NCBI GenBank assembly: GCA_964425745.1
Contig: CAYRNW010000010.1
Coordinates: 14,936 to 78,935, forward strand
Length of the DNA: 64,000 bases
From: CALCNS01 sp964425745
Lineage (GTDB): Bacteria > Bacillota > JAAYKD01
Direction of reading: 5' to 3'
Position numbers and translations under genes: made by a program. Positions 1 through 8,843 of the stretch are shown piece by piece; position 1 is the stretch's first letter; every line of letters starts with the position of its first letter. Below the pieces are notes generated by a model. The model was not told the origin of the DNA, searched no databases, and was given only the letters and a program-made list of their open reading frames with translations.

Positions 1-1554
1 ATCTTTTTCGAAATGATGTCCTTCACCTCTTGGGTATGGGTCGCACAAAATGAAACTGTAAAGGCCAGTAAAGCCGCCTACACCTATTTGGCAATTGCAG
101 TAGTTGGAGGTATGGTCTTACTCTTTGGGCTGATGCTATTGCAAAGCCATTTGCACACCTTGAACTTCCACGAACTACACCATGCCATAGAACATGCGGA
201 ACCTCAAATCCTCTTTATTGCAGCCGTTTGCTTATTGGTGGGATTCGGAGCAAAAGCCGGATTATATCCGTTGCACATTTGGCTACCCAAAGCCCATCCG
301 GAAGCACCCGCTCCGGCCAGTGCTTTGCTCTCCGGTATCTTAACCAAAGCCGGTGTGTTCGGTGTTATTTTGCTGGCGTTGTATGTCATGCCCGGTAATG
401 AAACTTTTTCGCTTCTGCTTTTGGCTTTGGGAACCATAACCATGCTTTTGGGAGCCTTCTTAGCCTTGATTTCCGATGACCTCAAACGCACCTTAGCCTG
501 TTCCAGCTTATCTCAAATCGGTTTTATTATTGTGGCTGTTTCTTTGCTCACCGCAAATCACGATACCACCTTAGCAGTAGGAGGAGCACTCCTGCACGTT
601 GTCAATCATGCCCTTACTAAATTGGTTTTGTTTGTCAGTGCCGGTGTTTTCTATAAGCGCTACCACACCAACGACCTCAATCAACTTCGCGGAGCCGGAA
701 AAGGCAGTTGGTTTCTCATGATTTGCTTTATGGTTGGAGGTCTATCGTTAGCAGGGATCCCCGGCTTAGCGGGCTATATCAGTAAAACCTTGATTCATGA
801 AGCCATTGTCGAAAACATGCATGTATGGCAGCATTCGCTCCTGTCTTTTATTGAAATACTCTTTTTGCTAGCCGGTGGCATGACCTTAGCCTATATGACC
901 AAATTGTTTGTGATCTTGTTTGTTCAAAAACCCGTTTCAAATGAGGATTCTCATGAAGATGCACACGGTCACGGTATTGTGAAACCCGATCTAGCAACCG
1001 GAGCTGCGATCGGCGTTGCAACACTTGGGCTAGTCGTATTTGGAGCACTGCCAGATCTTTTCTATAACGAATTGCTCCATTACACAGCAGACTTCTTTCA
1101 TGTTCATCCGCATGCCATTCACTGGTTCTCATGGATTAATCTCAAAGGAGCTTTTACCTCCATTGGAATCGGTATCGTTCTCTTCGTCCTGATTGTTCGC
1201 ATGCTCTTGACCTCACACGACGGCAAATCAAGTGTTCGAGTAATCCCCTCTTTCGTTGATCTAGAGCGAGATTTCTATCTTCCGGCTATTCAAGTTTTGA
1301 CCTTTTTGGGAGCGTTCTTCGCGCGGCTTTTCCATTCGGCCTCCGGTTGGTTATTGACCTTGATTCAAGAAACTGTCTTCCTAAACAAAAGCCCTCATAT
1401 CGTTGAGGGCACTGACGATCATTTTGCGCTTTACAGCCGTGGTTATGTCTCTCCCAGCAAATATGCGCAGACTTTGGCTCAAGAACTAATGCTCTTCGGC
1501 ATTGGTCTGATCATCACCCTATTCTACCTGCTCGTGGTCAACGCTGGCTTGTAA
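1..1554 (+). CDS. Proton-conducting membrane subunit, NuoL/HyfB/Mrp-like (5' partial)
   Basis: This is the C-terminal part of a polytopic proton- or cation-translocating subunit of the complex I, group 4 hydrogenase and Mrp antiporter superfamily. The frame is open to the window edge (residues IFFE before the first ATG at 13), so the real start lies upstream. Family signatures are visible: KAHPEAPAPASALLSG with a following TKAG (the channel lysine region), SDDLKRTLACSSLSQIG, and HVVNHALTKLVLF. About twelve hydrophobic segments follow one another, with a His/Asp/Glu-rich loop (EDSHEDAHGHG) near residue 310. Which complex it belongs to cannot be decided without the upstream genes. A strong terminator follows directly. 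Confidence 0.85.
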   Translation: MFFEMMSFTSWVWVAQNETVKASKAAYTYLAIAVVGGMVLLFGLMLLQSHLHTLNFHELHHAIEHAEPQILFIAAVCLLVGFGAKAGLYPLHIWLPKAHPEAPAPASALLSGILTKAGVFGVILLALYVMPGNETFSLLLLALGTITMLLGAFLALISDDLKRTLACSSLSQIGFIIVAVSLLTANHDTTLAVGGALLHVVNHALTKLVLFVSAGVFYKRYHTNDLNQLRGAGKGSWFLMICFMVGGLSLAGIPGLAGYISKTLIHEAIVENMHVWQHSLLSFIEILFLLAGGMTLAYMTKLFVILFVQKPVSNEDSHEDAHGHGIVKPDLATGAAIGVATLGLVVFGALPDLFYNELLHYTADFFHVHPHAIHWFSWINLKGAFTSIGIGIVLFVLIVRMLLTSHDGKSSVRVIPSFVDLERDFYLPAIQVLTFLGAFFARLFHSASGWLLTLIQETVFLNKSPHIVEGTDDHFALYSRGYVSPSKYAQTLAQELMLFGIGLIITLFYLLVVNAGL

Positions 1555-1566
1555 CAATAACCAATA

Positions 1567-1606
1567 AAAGTTAGCACCTTCTAAAATAGAAGATGCTAAC
1601 TTTTTT
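1567..1606. terminator. Bidirectional terminator between the antiporter gene and ridA
   Basis: The arms GTTAGCACCTTCT (1570-1582) and AGAAGATGCTAAC (1588-1600) pair with one mismatch around an AAAAT loop. A T-run follows on the plus strand and an A-run precedes, so the hairpin can end both converging transcripts. Confidence 0.85.
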
Positions 1607-1614
1607 ATATTGAC

Positions 1615-1995
1615 TTATTCTTGATCGAGTTCAGCAATCGCTTCCAGTTCAAGCAAACAACCATAGTGTAAGGTAGAAACCGGAATCAATGCCCTGGCCG
1701 GTTTATGGTCGCCGAAAAAGGCAGCATATTCCCGGTTGATTTCATCCCAAAGTTGAATGTCACTCACATAAATGCGGCAGGAGACCACCGCTGCTTTGCC
1801 AATTCCTGCACTATGTAAAACCAATTCCAAATTAGCAAACACTTGTTTCGTCTGATCTTGCACTCCTTCGGGAATCTTGCCAGTTGCTGGATCCCTGGGT
1901 AATTGACCCGAAACATACAGCATTCCATGGCTGACAATCCCAGGGGTGTAATGACCGGCTTGATTTAACGAATAGGGGGTATGAATAAATTTCAT
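1615..1995 (-). CDS. ridA: RidA/YjgF family 2-iminobutanoate/2-iminopropanoate deaminase
   Basis: The 126-residue protein has the usual full length of the RidA family, which hydrolyses reactive enamine/imine intermediates released by PLP enzymes such as serine and threonine dehydratases. Visible signatures are the N-terminal GHYTPGIVSHGMLYVSGQLP segment, the NLELVL helix, and PARALIPV...LLELEAIAEL, whose Arg is the expected substrate-carboxylate ligand. Its start overlaps the serS stop by 4 bases (ATGA), so the two genes are translationally coupled. Pairing with a serine-related gene suits the RidA role, but that link is inference. Confidence 0.9.
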   Translation of the reverse strand: MKFIHTPYSLNQAGHYTPGIVSHGMLYVSGQLPRDPATGKIPEGVQDQTKQVFANLELVLHSAGIGKAAVVSCRIYVSDIQLWDEINREYAAFFGDHKPARALIPVSTLHYGCLLELEAIAELDQE

Positions 1996-3299
1996 TGCTT
2001 TATTCCTCCCCTTTTACGAGGTGCTTCTAACCACTCTTTTCCACCCATGTATGGTTGTAATGCTTTTGGAATATGAATTCGCCCGTCGGCCTGCAAATTG
2101 TTCTCCATGAAAGCAATCAGCATACGCGGAGGTGCAACCACGGTATTATTCAGAGTATGGGGGAAATAGGTCCCCTCTTCCCCTTTGGCGCGAATCGCCA
2201 ATCTACGGGCTTGAGCATCGCCTAAATTGGAACAACTGCCAACTTCAAAAAACTTTTGCTGTCTGGGACTCCAAGCTTCCACATCGATACTTTTAACCTT
2301 TAAATCGGCCAAATCCCCGGAGCAGCACTCTAAGGTTCGCACCGGAATGTCTAAAGAACGAAAGAATTCTACGGTGTTAGAATACATTTTTTCAAACCAT
2401 TGTTTGCTTTCTTGTGGATGACAAACCACGATCATCTCTTGCTTTTCAAATTGATGCACCCGGTACACCCCGCGCTCCTCAATGCCATGGGCTCCAACTT
2501 CTTTACGGAAGCAAGGGGAGTAGCTGGTATAAGCAATAGGGAGCTCTGCTTCATCGGTGATGCTGTCAATGAATTTGCCAATCATCGAATGTTCACTGGT
2601 GCCGATCAGGTATAAATCTTCACCTTCGATTTTGTACATCATGTTATCCATTTCAGCAAAGCTCATCACCCCGGTTACAACACTGCTACGGATCATGAAA
2701 GGAGGAATACAATAGGTAAATCCGCGATCAATCATGAAATCCCTGGCATACGATAACACCGCCGATTGGAGTCTGGCAACATCGCCTTCTAAATAATAGA
2801 AACCGGCACCGGTCGTTTTTCGGGCAGAATCCAAATCAATGCCTTGCAGCTGTTCCATCATTTCCAAATGATACGGAATTTCATAGTCCGGTACCGCCAT
2901 TTCGCCAAAACATTCAATTTGAACGTTCTCAGAATCATCTTTCCCTAAAGGAACGGTTTCGTCGATGATATTGGGGATAATCAGCATGCGTTGTCGGATC
3001 TCTTCCGGTAAAACCTCTTCGCGGTGTTTCAGCTCTTCTAACTGCGCTGCAATCTCTGCAACCTGCTGTTTCATCGCCTCTGCTTCTTCTCGCTTGCCCT
3101 GGCCCATCAGTTTACCAATTTCCTTGCTGACACTATTGCGTTGTCCACGCAAGGTATCGGCTTTAGTCTTGCATTCCCGCAATTGCACATCCAATTCAAA
3201 GACTTCGTCCACGAGATTGAGCTTTGCCTCTTGAAATTTTTTGCGCATGTTTTCTTTGACAAATTCCGGATTGCTGCGAATGAGTCGAATATCAATCAT
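1992..3299 (-). CDS. serS: Seryl-tRNA synthetase
   Basis: This class II synthetase of 435 residues charges tRNA-Ser. The N-terminal about 110 residues are the long coiled-coil arm that contacts the tRNA. The catalytic core follows, with GTSEHSMIG (serine pocket), the motif 2 region FRKEVGAHGIEERGVYRVHQFEK, and motif 3 in APPRMLIAFMENN. Length is normal for bacterial SerRS. The ATG at 3299 is preceded by an AAAAGGAGTG ribosome site. The gene has its own promoter and a T-box leader with a serine (UCC) specifier, so it is induced when tRNA-Ser is uncharged. ridA is the second gene of the operon. Confidence 0.97.
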   Translation of the reverse strand: MIDIRLIRSNPEFVKENMRKKFQEAKLNLVDEVFELDVQLRECKTKADTLRGQRNSVSKEIGKLMGQGKREEAEAMKQQVAEIAAQLEELKHREEVLPEEIRQRMLIIPNIIDETVPLGKDDSENVQIECFGEMAVPDYEIPYHLEMMEQLQGIDLDSARKTTGAGFYYLEGDVARLQSAVLSYARDFMIDRGFTYCIPPFMIRSSVVTGVMSFAEMDNMMYKIEGEDLYLIGTSEHSMIGKFIDSITDEAELPIAYTSYSPCFRKEVGAHGIEERGVYRVHQFEKQEMIVVCHPQESKQWFEKMYSNTVEFFRSLDIPVRTLECCSGDLADLKVKSIDVEAWSPRQQKFFEVGSCSNLGDAQARRLAIRAKGEEGTYFPHTLNNTVVAPPRMLIAFMENNLQADGRIHIPKALQPYMGGKEWLEAPRKRGGIKQ

Positions 3300-3324
3300 A
3301 GTTCTTCACTCCTTTTCTGGCACG

Positions 3325-3575
3325 AAGTATAAAAAAAGTCCTTCGTGCCATACGTTTTACTGCATGGGACGAAGGATCTCCGCGTTGCCACCCAACTTGT
3401 TGACATAGTCTGTCAACCTCTCGAAAGCACGGTAAAGGGTGCCACCCTTCGATTTTCATCGATCGCTCCAAGAATGGATCAGCTCATTCCTTTCATGGTT
3501 CACACCAACCACCATGTCTCTGAAATCGGGTAATGAGCATTGTTCTTATCATTGCTTTTTTGATATCAAGATCGT
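3325..3575 (-). promoter_or_regulatory. T-box riboswitch (serine specifier) of serS
   Basis: The minus-strand leader holds the conserved T-box GGGTGGCAACGCGGA (3378-3392). A Stem I can be drawn from AAGAA...TTCTT and GCTCATT...AATGAGC, with AGAGA and GGTTGGTGTGAACC as the distal elements. The internal loop between those helices reads TGATCCA, placing a UCC serine codon at 3476-3478 where the specifier is expected. A terminator follows: CCTTCGTCCCAT (3364-3375) pairs with ATGGCACGAAGG (3340-3351) ahead of seven T residues. The antiterminator would form when uncharged tRNA-Ser binds. Confidence 0.93.
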
Positions 3576-3581
3576 GCTCTT

Positions 3582-3610
3582 AGTATACAACCAAATATCA
3601 AGAAAATCAA
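3582..3610 (-). promoter_or_regulatory. serS promoter
   Basis: On the minus strand TTGATT (3605-3610), a 17-base spacer and TATACT (3582-3587) form a good sigma-A promoter just upstream of the T-box leader. It lies in the gap after the ABC permease stop codon. Confidence 0.75.
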
Positions 3611-3615
3611 GTATC

Positions 3616-4794
3616 TTATTCATAACGCAAGGCTTCAATAGGATCCAATTTGGAAGCACGATTCGCAGGATACAAGCCAAAGAAAATGCCAATGCTGATT
3701 GAAAAGGTGAGTGCCATAACTATGGCTGAAATCGAAATATAGGGAGCCCAGCCGGCAAATGTGCTGATTGCCAAAGCAATGCCGATTCCTAGAAGCAACC
3801 CGACAACGCCCCCAAATAAGGATAAAATTACAGCTTCGATTAAGAATTGGATCAGAATATCGCGGCGTTTGGCTCCCATGGCTTTACGAACCCCGATTTC
3901 GCGGGTGCGTTCTGTAACAGAGACCAGCATGATATTCATAATGCCAATGCCCCCGACCAATAATGAAATACCAGCGATCCCAGCCAACATGATGGTCAGA
4001 GTTTGGGTCGCAGTATTAATGGTTGCCAGCAAGTCATCCATGGAACTAATAAAATAAACATTGGTGCGATCTGCCCGGCTCCCATAGAGAGCCCGTAGCG
4101 AACTCTCGATTTCTGCCATAGCCAGTTTGGTGCTATTGCTGTCGGTCGCAGCAAAATAAATATTTGATATGGTGGTGCGTCCGATCAGGCGCTGCAGGGT
4201 TGTAAGGGGAAGCAAAATCACTTCGTCCATGTTTTGCCCCATGGAGCTTCCCTTTTCTACGAGCGTACCAATGACTTCGAAACTCTGCCCACCGATGCGA
4301 ATTTTCTCCCCTACCGCGTAACTGTCACCGAAAAAATCTTTAGCGATTTGATTGCCAATCACGGCAACTTTTCGGTAATACTGAAGATGCTCCGGAGTGA
4401 AAAAATCCCCTTCTAAAATGGTTCGATTCCGCACACTAAGATAGTCTTGTGTGACGCCTTCTACGGTTTTGCTCTCTGCAGTGCCAGCATAGCGAATTGA
4501 TTGTCTGGAGGTCACGCTAGGCACCGCAGAAGCCACATGGGGACTGTTTTCTTTCATAAATTCGGCTGCTTGTAAGCTGAAGCGAAAACTGCTACTGTTT
4601 GAATTCAGCATAATCAAATTAGTGCCCATACTGCTGATCTGGTTGGTGATCGTGTTCTTTCCACTTTCTCCCACCGATAACATGGCAATCACCGCAGCTA
4701 CACCAATAATAATCCCTAAAGCAGTAAGGATGGATCGCAACTTGTTGACTAGAATGCTCTCCCAAGCAGAACTCGTCGATTCTGAGAAGTTCAT
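3616..4794 (-). CDS. MacB/YknZ-like ABC transporter permease
   Basis: The 392-residue permease has the MacB-type plan: one N-terminal membrane segment (LRSILTALGIIIGVAAVIAML), a large extracytoplasmic domain (about residues 50-260), then three C-terminal segments in an FtsX domain. The loop TERTREIGVRKAMGAKRRDIL is the typical coupling region that meets the ATPase. It overlaps the ATPase gene by 4 bases and is the third gene of an adaptor-ATPase-permease operon. The family exports peptides, antibiotics or lipoproteins using mechanotransmission. The substrate here is unknown. Confidence 0.9.
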   Translation of the reverse strand: MNFSESTSSAWESILVNKLRSILTALGIIIGVAAVIAMLSVGESGKNTITNQISSMGTNLIMLNSNSSSFRFSLQAAEFMKENSPHVASAVPSVTSRQSIRYAGTAESKTVEGVTQDYLSVRNRTILEGDFFTPEHLQYYRKVAVIGNQIAKDFFGDSYAVGEKIRIGGQSFEVIGTLVEKGSSMGQNMDEVILLPLTTLQRLIGRTTISNIYFAATDSNSTKLAMAEIESSLRALYGSRADRTNVYFISSMDDLLATINTATQTLTIMLAGIAGISLLVGGIGIMNIMLVSVTERTREIGVRKAMGAKRRDILIQFLIEAVILSLFGGVVGLLLGIGIALAISTFAGWAPYISISAIVMALTFSISIGIFFGLYPANRASKLDPIEALRYE

Positions 4795-5543
4795 TGCACC
4801 ACCTCCTCATCGGGGGGAGGAAGCTTGGCCAAACACTCTTTAGCAGAAACCGGATGAGGATTGTTCTGATCCGAGACAACACGACCATCGAGTAACCGAA
4901 TAATACGATGACATTGTTCCCCAATAGCAGGGTCGTGTGTAACCATAATAAGGGTTCTGCCTTGCTGATTCAAGTCTTGTAAAATTGACATGATCTCTAA
5001 GCCACTGCGACTGTCCAAATTTCCGGTCGGTTCGTCGGCTAAGATAATCTTAGGATCACCAACCAAGGCACGAGCAATCGCCACCCGTTGTTGTTGACCT
5101 CCGGAAAGTTCCTTAGGTTTATGATGCAATCGGTCGGCGAGTCCCACTCTGTTCAGCGCTTCTGAAGCAAGCTGCCGGCGTTGCTCTTGTTTGAGTCCTC
5201 GATACAAGAGAGGCAATTCAACATTCTTTAAAGCGGAAGAACGACTCAGTAAATTAAAGTTTTGAAAGATAAACCCAACGGTGTGATTCCGGATTGTGGC
5301 TAACTGGTCATCGCTCAACCGTCCAATCTCTTCCCCGTTTAATCGCCAGACACCTTGATCGGGTCGATCTAAGCACCCCAGCATATTCATTAAGGTGGAT
5401 TTCCCCGACCCCGACGGGCCCATTATCGCAACAAATTCTCCGGAAGCAATGCTCAAACTGACTCCACGAAGGGCATGAACCTTGGTATCTCCCATGAGAT
5501 ACGTCTTGCTGAGCTCCTGCATTTCAATTAGAGGTTGTGACAT
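4791..5543 (-). CDS. MacB/LolD-type ABC transporter ATP-binding protein
   Basis: This 250-residue ATPase powers the adjacent permease. Walker A is GPSGSGKST (residues 42-50), the signature is LSGGQQQR, and Walker B is IILADEPTGNLD. The MNMLGCLDRP and GNLDSRSG segments are typical of the LolD/MacB/YknY branch. The ATG at 5543 has a GGAGGG ribosome site, and the stop overlaps the permease start. A 20-residue C-terminal tail (PVSAKECLAKLPPPDEE) extends beyond the usual domain end. Confidence 0.95.
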   Translation of the reverse strand: MSQPLIEMQELSKTYLMGDTKVHALRGVSLSIASGEFVAIMGPSGSGKSTLMNMLGCLDRPDQGVWRLNGEEIGRLSDDQLATIRNHTVGFIFQNFNLLSRSSALKNVELPLLYRGLKQEQRRQLASEALNRVGLADRLHHKPKELSGGQQQRVAIARALVGDPKIILADEPTGNLDSRSGLEIMSILQDLNQQGRTLIMVTHDPAIGEQCHRIIRLLDGRVVSDQNNPHPVSAKECLAKLPPPDEEVVQ

Positions 5544-5561
5544 GGTTCGCCCTCCTTTTCT

Positions 5562-7988
5562 TTATTGGATTCGGCCAATTTTGGTCGTTACCACTTTTTC
5601 TCCTTCTTGGAGACCGTCCAAAATGACAACCATGGTTTCAGTGGTACGGCCAATGGTCACGTAGCGCTCTTCCATTCCTCCGCGATCATTCAGCAAATAT
5701 ACCATCTTCTGATCTGAGGTTTCACCGCCGGCCTGTAAAGCGGATTTCGGGATTGCTATGGTATCTTCTTCTGTAAAAATCACGATATCAGCCGTAGCAG
5801 TCATTGCTGTTTTGATCAACGTTGGATTGGGAACATTCACCGTCACTGCGTAGGTGGCAACACCATCTTTGGCCGTTCCTTCTTGCGAAATTCGGTCAAC
5901 GACCCCCTGGTAGACTCGGTCGGGCAAAGCATCGAGAGTCACATTACAGTTCATGCCGATTTCGATTTTTGCTACATCGATTTCATCGATGTTGACCACC
6001 AATTGCATCACACTCATGTCGTACAGCGCCGCCAGTTGGCTATCGGCAACGACCTGATCTCCAACTTCAGAGTTGGGTCTAACAAAAACTTTCCCCTCAA
6101 TGGGGGCTTCTACCGTGAGGTATCCATAATTCCGCTCCGATTCGGCTAAATTTGCCTCTGCCTGCACCAAATTCACCCATGCCTTTGCCAATGCACCTGC
6201 TTCGGGGTTTTTGAGAATCGCCCCATAGGAGGCCTGAGCGGACTGATAATTGGCAGCTGCTTTTGCTTCGGCGGCTATAATCTCCTCATTTTGCAAGGTC
6301 AGAAGAACGTCTCCCACTGCCACCCGTTGTCCAATTTTAACATGGGTTTCTTGAACCTTACCGCTCACTTTTGCGCTATATCGGTGGTTTCCCTTGTTGT
6401 AAAGATCTTGATATTCCTTTTCAGCTTGCTTTAGATTGGCTTCAGCCAAATGACTACGTAGCGTCATCAGGAGTTGACCTTTCTCGACCATATCGCCTTT
6501 TTTCACCAATACCTGACTAACCGACGCCGAAGATTTGGCTGTAATCGTGGTGGCTCGCACATCTTGTAGCTCTTTCAAGGCTTGTTCATAGGCAACCAGC
6601 AAATCGTCATTCTCTAAAACCGCAATGAGGTCCCCCTCATTCAACCATTGACCATTTTCAACCTCGACTGAAATCACAGTGCCGTTCACCTTAGTAGTCA
6701 AGGTTTGCTGAGCACTGCTTTTCAAATTTCCCCGTAGCCCATAAGCACTGCTGACATTCTCACTACTACTGAAAATTGAAGCAATCACACTCATACCAAC
6801 CGTTAAGCGTTCATCCTCCTGGTCGAGAAGAATGGTGACCGGATAAGAGACGGTGCCATTGACCGTACTCCAAACCTTTGAAACGGAGGATACTTTGCCC
6901 GTAAAAGTCTTATTGACCGCATTTACAGTCAGATTTGCCTGGTTTCCAATCTCGACTCCATTGATTTGATTTTGAGGAACCATTACCTCAACTTCCATGA
7001 AACGATGATCTCCCAAAATGGCGATCAAGGTTTGAGGACTGACGGTATCGCCTACTGTAACCCCTAAATCACTCACCCGTCCGGAAATGGGCGCGCGGAT
7101 TTCTAAGCCCGCTAACGCTTCTTTGCGATTAGCGAGATTGACTTCTGCTTGATTGATTCGTAAAGCAAAGGTTGCCGAATCACTGCGATCTCTTTCCGGC
7201 TCATCGAGTTTGAGCAGCGTCTGACCGGTTACAACATCATCGGCTACAACTACTGGAATATCGAGGATGGTGCCGTCATACTCAGCCACAATCCGCAAGG
7301 CATCCACCGCTTTCTGAGCTTGCTCCAAATTAAACCGAGCTTTTTGTAACAGGATTTCGTTCTCCGTCTCTACTCCGCCATCGTCATCTCCAATATATAC
7401 TAAGGGTGTTCCGATACTGAACGAATCTCCCACCTTCAAGGGCAAATCAGTAACGGTACCACTAGCTTCGGCCTTCACAACTAAGTTCTGCTTGTTCTCG
7501 ATTGCCGTCTGATACGCGGCTTTGGTCTGGGTAATCAACAGAGCCGCATCGCGCAGATCTACCGAACCACTTTGATTCTCCAGCGTCAGTTTATCGTAAT
7601 TCTGCTTTGCTAAAGCAGCGTTGTATTTTGCTTGTTCCAAGGCGGCCTCCGTTTGCGGGCTTTCGATAACGAATAACAGCTGATCTTTCTCAACCATTTG
7701 CTCATCTTCAACCAACACCTGACTCAAAGTACCGGGAACACGAGCATATAGGGTGGATTTATCAATGGCTTGAATGCTCCCAGAACCGGTAATCGTTTCC
7801 TGAAAGTTTCCCTTTGTGACCGTTACACTGCGCAACATGGCGGCTCCAGGCATAGCAATGCCGCTATTGCGATTCTGCGCCCAGAGTACTACGGAAAACA
7901 GCCCAATCACAACAACGATTGTGCCGAGCATCCAGCCCCTTTTCTTCTTGTTGAGTGCAGACCATTTTGATTTTAAATTTGACACCAT
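5562..7988 (-). CDS. Double-length HlyD/MacA-like membrane fusion protein
   Basis: This is the membrane-anchored adaptor of the ABC exporter. One signal-anchor helix (about residues 20-36) is followed by extracytoplasmic sequence. At 808 residues it is about twice the usual 350-450. Two complete adaptor-like units can be seen in tandem. The first starts at SGSIQAIDKSTLYARVPG with its own hairpin, lipoyl half (APISGRVSDLGVTVGD) and beta-barrel. The second starts near residue 430 (LTTKVNGTVISVEVENGQWL) and holds further lipoyl repeats (APIEGKVFVRP) and a final barrel (ITEEDTIAIPKSAL region). The start has an AGGGGCGG ribosome site. Divergent from the two-component system at 8148. Confidence 0.88.
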   Translation of the reverse strand: MVSNLKSKWSALNKKKRGWMLGTIVVVIGLFSVVLWAQNRNSGIAMPGAAMLRSVTVTKGNFQETITGSGSIQAIDKSTLYARVPGTLSQVLVEDEQMVEKDQLLFVIESPQTEAALEQAKYNAALAKQNYDKLTLENQSGSVDLRDAALLITQTKAAYQTAIENKQNLVVKAEASGTVTDLPLKVGDSFSIGTPLVYIGDDDGGVETENEILLQKARFNLEQAQKAVDALRIVAEYDGTILDIPVVVADDVVTGQTLLKLDEPERDRSDSATFALRINQAEVNLANRKEALAGLEIRAPISGRVSDLGVTVGDTVSPQTLIAILGDHRFMEVEVMVPQNQINGVEIGNQANLTVNAVNKTFTGKVSSVSKVWSTVNGTVSYPVTILLDQEDERLTVGMSVIASIFSSSENVSSAYGLRGNLKSSAQQTLTTKVNGTVISVEVENGQWLNEGDLIAVLENDDLLVAYEQALKELQDVRATTITAKSSASVSQVLVKKGDMVEKGQLLMTLRSHLAEANLKQAEKEYQDLYNKGNHRYSAKVSGKVQETHVKIGQRVAVGDVLLTLQNEEIIAAEAKAAANYQSAQASYGAILKNPEAGALAKAWVNLVQAEANLAESERNYGYLTVEAPIEGKVFVRPNSEVGDQVVADSQLAALYDMSVMQLVVNIDEIDVAKIEIGMNCNVTLDALPDRVYQGVVDRISQEGTAKDGVATYAVTVNVPNPTLIKTAMTATADIVIFTEEDTIAIPKSALQAGGETSDQKMVYLLNDRGGMEERYVTIGRTTETMVVILDGLQEGEKVVTTKIGRIQ

Positions 7989-8022
7989 GAAAGCCGCCCC
8001 TTTCGCCTAACTCTCTGTTTTG

Positions 8023-8051
8023 ATTATACAAAATCTGTATGAAAAAGAAAA
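8023..8051 (-). promoter_or_regulatory. Possible promoter of the ABC export operon
   Basis: A perfect TATAAT lies on the minus strand at 8023-8028. The best -35 at 17 bases (TTTTCT) is weak, which would suit a promoter needing an activator such as the divergent response regulator. The dependence on the regulator is inference. Confidence 0.45.
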
Positions 8052-8080
8052 TGAACGTTGTGTGAAATTTACAACATTAT

Positions 8081-8109
8081 TTGAAAGATTCACAAAGTTG
8101 TGCTATTGT
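8081..8109 (+). promoter_or_regulatory. Promoter of the two-component operon
   Basis: TTGAAA (8081-8086), 17 bases, TATTGT (8104-8109), about 38 bases upstream of the start chosen for the response regulator. Confidence 0.6.
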
Positions 8110-8147
8110 ATATGGTAATAGAATCTTGTGAAACGAGGTGTCGAACT

Positions 8148-8843
8148 ATGAAGCCCCGCGTGCTTATCGTGGATGATGATCCGAATATCAGAGAGCTTTT
8201 AGCCCTTTATCTTGAGAAAGAAGGCTACGAATGTCATCATGCTGCCGATGGCGATGCTGCCATTGAACAGGCAAAACTCTTACAGCCTTCTCTCATGTTA
8301 TTGGATATTATGCTTCCCAAGAAAGATGGCTGGCAAGTCATTCGGGAGATTCGCAAAACCATGGACTTTCCGGTCATCATGATTACGGCCAAGGGTGAAG
8401 AACCCGACAAAGTCACCGGACTGGAAATCGGCGCCGATGATTATGTAACCAAGCCTTTTAGTACCAAAGAACTGATGGCCCGAATTAAAGCGGTAATGCG
8501 CCGTAGCATCAAAGTTGATTTGGATGATCAGAAAAACGAACTTCGCTTTGGCAATCTTTATATGAACTTGATTCAACGAGTTATCACGATTGATGAACAG
8601 ACTGTTAATCTAACCCCCAAAGAGACCGAACTGATTTGGTTTTTATCAAAAAATGCCAATCGGGTTTTTAGTCGGGAACAATTACTAGAACATGTTTGGG
8701 GGTATGAGTATTTTGGAGATGCTCGTACTGTCGATGTTCATATCAAACGCCTCCGTGAAAAATTTAATGTCGCCGAACCACGTGGTTGGTCTATTAAAAC
8801 GATCTGGGGAATTGGTTACAAATTCGAGGTGACCGAGGCGTGA
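8148..8843 (+). CDS. OmpR/PhoP-family response regulator
   Basis: The 231-residue protein has a receiver domain (acidic cluster VDDDP at 9-12, phospho-acceptor Asp53 in LLDIMLP, Lys in VTKPF) and a C-terminal winged helix (FSREQLLEHVWGYEYFGDARTVDVHIKRLREK). I chose ATG 8148 rather than the in-frame codon at 8100. A GAGGTG ribosome site sits just before 8148, and the receiver fold starts at once. It overlaps the histidine kinase gene by 4 bases. The divergent arrangement with the export operon suggests that operon as a target. Confidence 0.93.
   Translation: MKPRVLIVDDDPNIRELLALYLEKEGYECHHAADGDAAIEQAKLLQPSLMLLDIMLPKKDGWQVIREIRKTMDFPVIMITAKGEEPDKVTGLEIGADDYVTKPFSTKELMARIKAVMRRSIKVDLDDQKNELRFGNLYMNLIQRVITIDEQTVNLTPKETELIWFLSKNANRVFSREQLLEHVWGYEYFGDARTVDVHIKRLREKFNVAEPRGWSIKTIWGIGYKFEVTEA

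Noticed and set aside
2400..2615. Plus-strand open frames inside serS and other host genes
   Set aside because: They are antisense shadows of clearly coding minus-strand genes.
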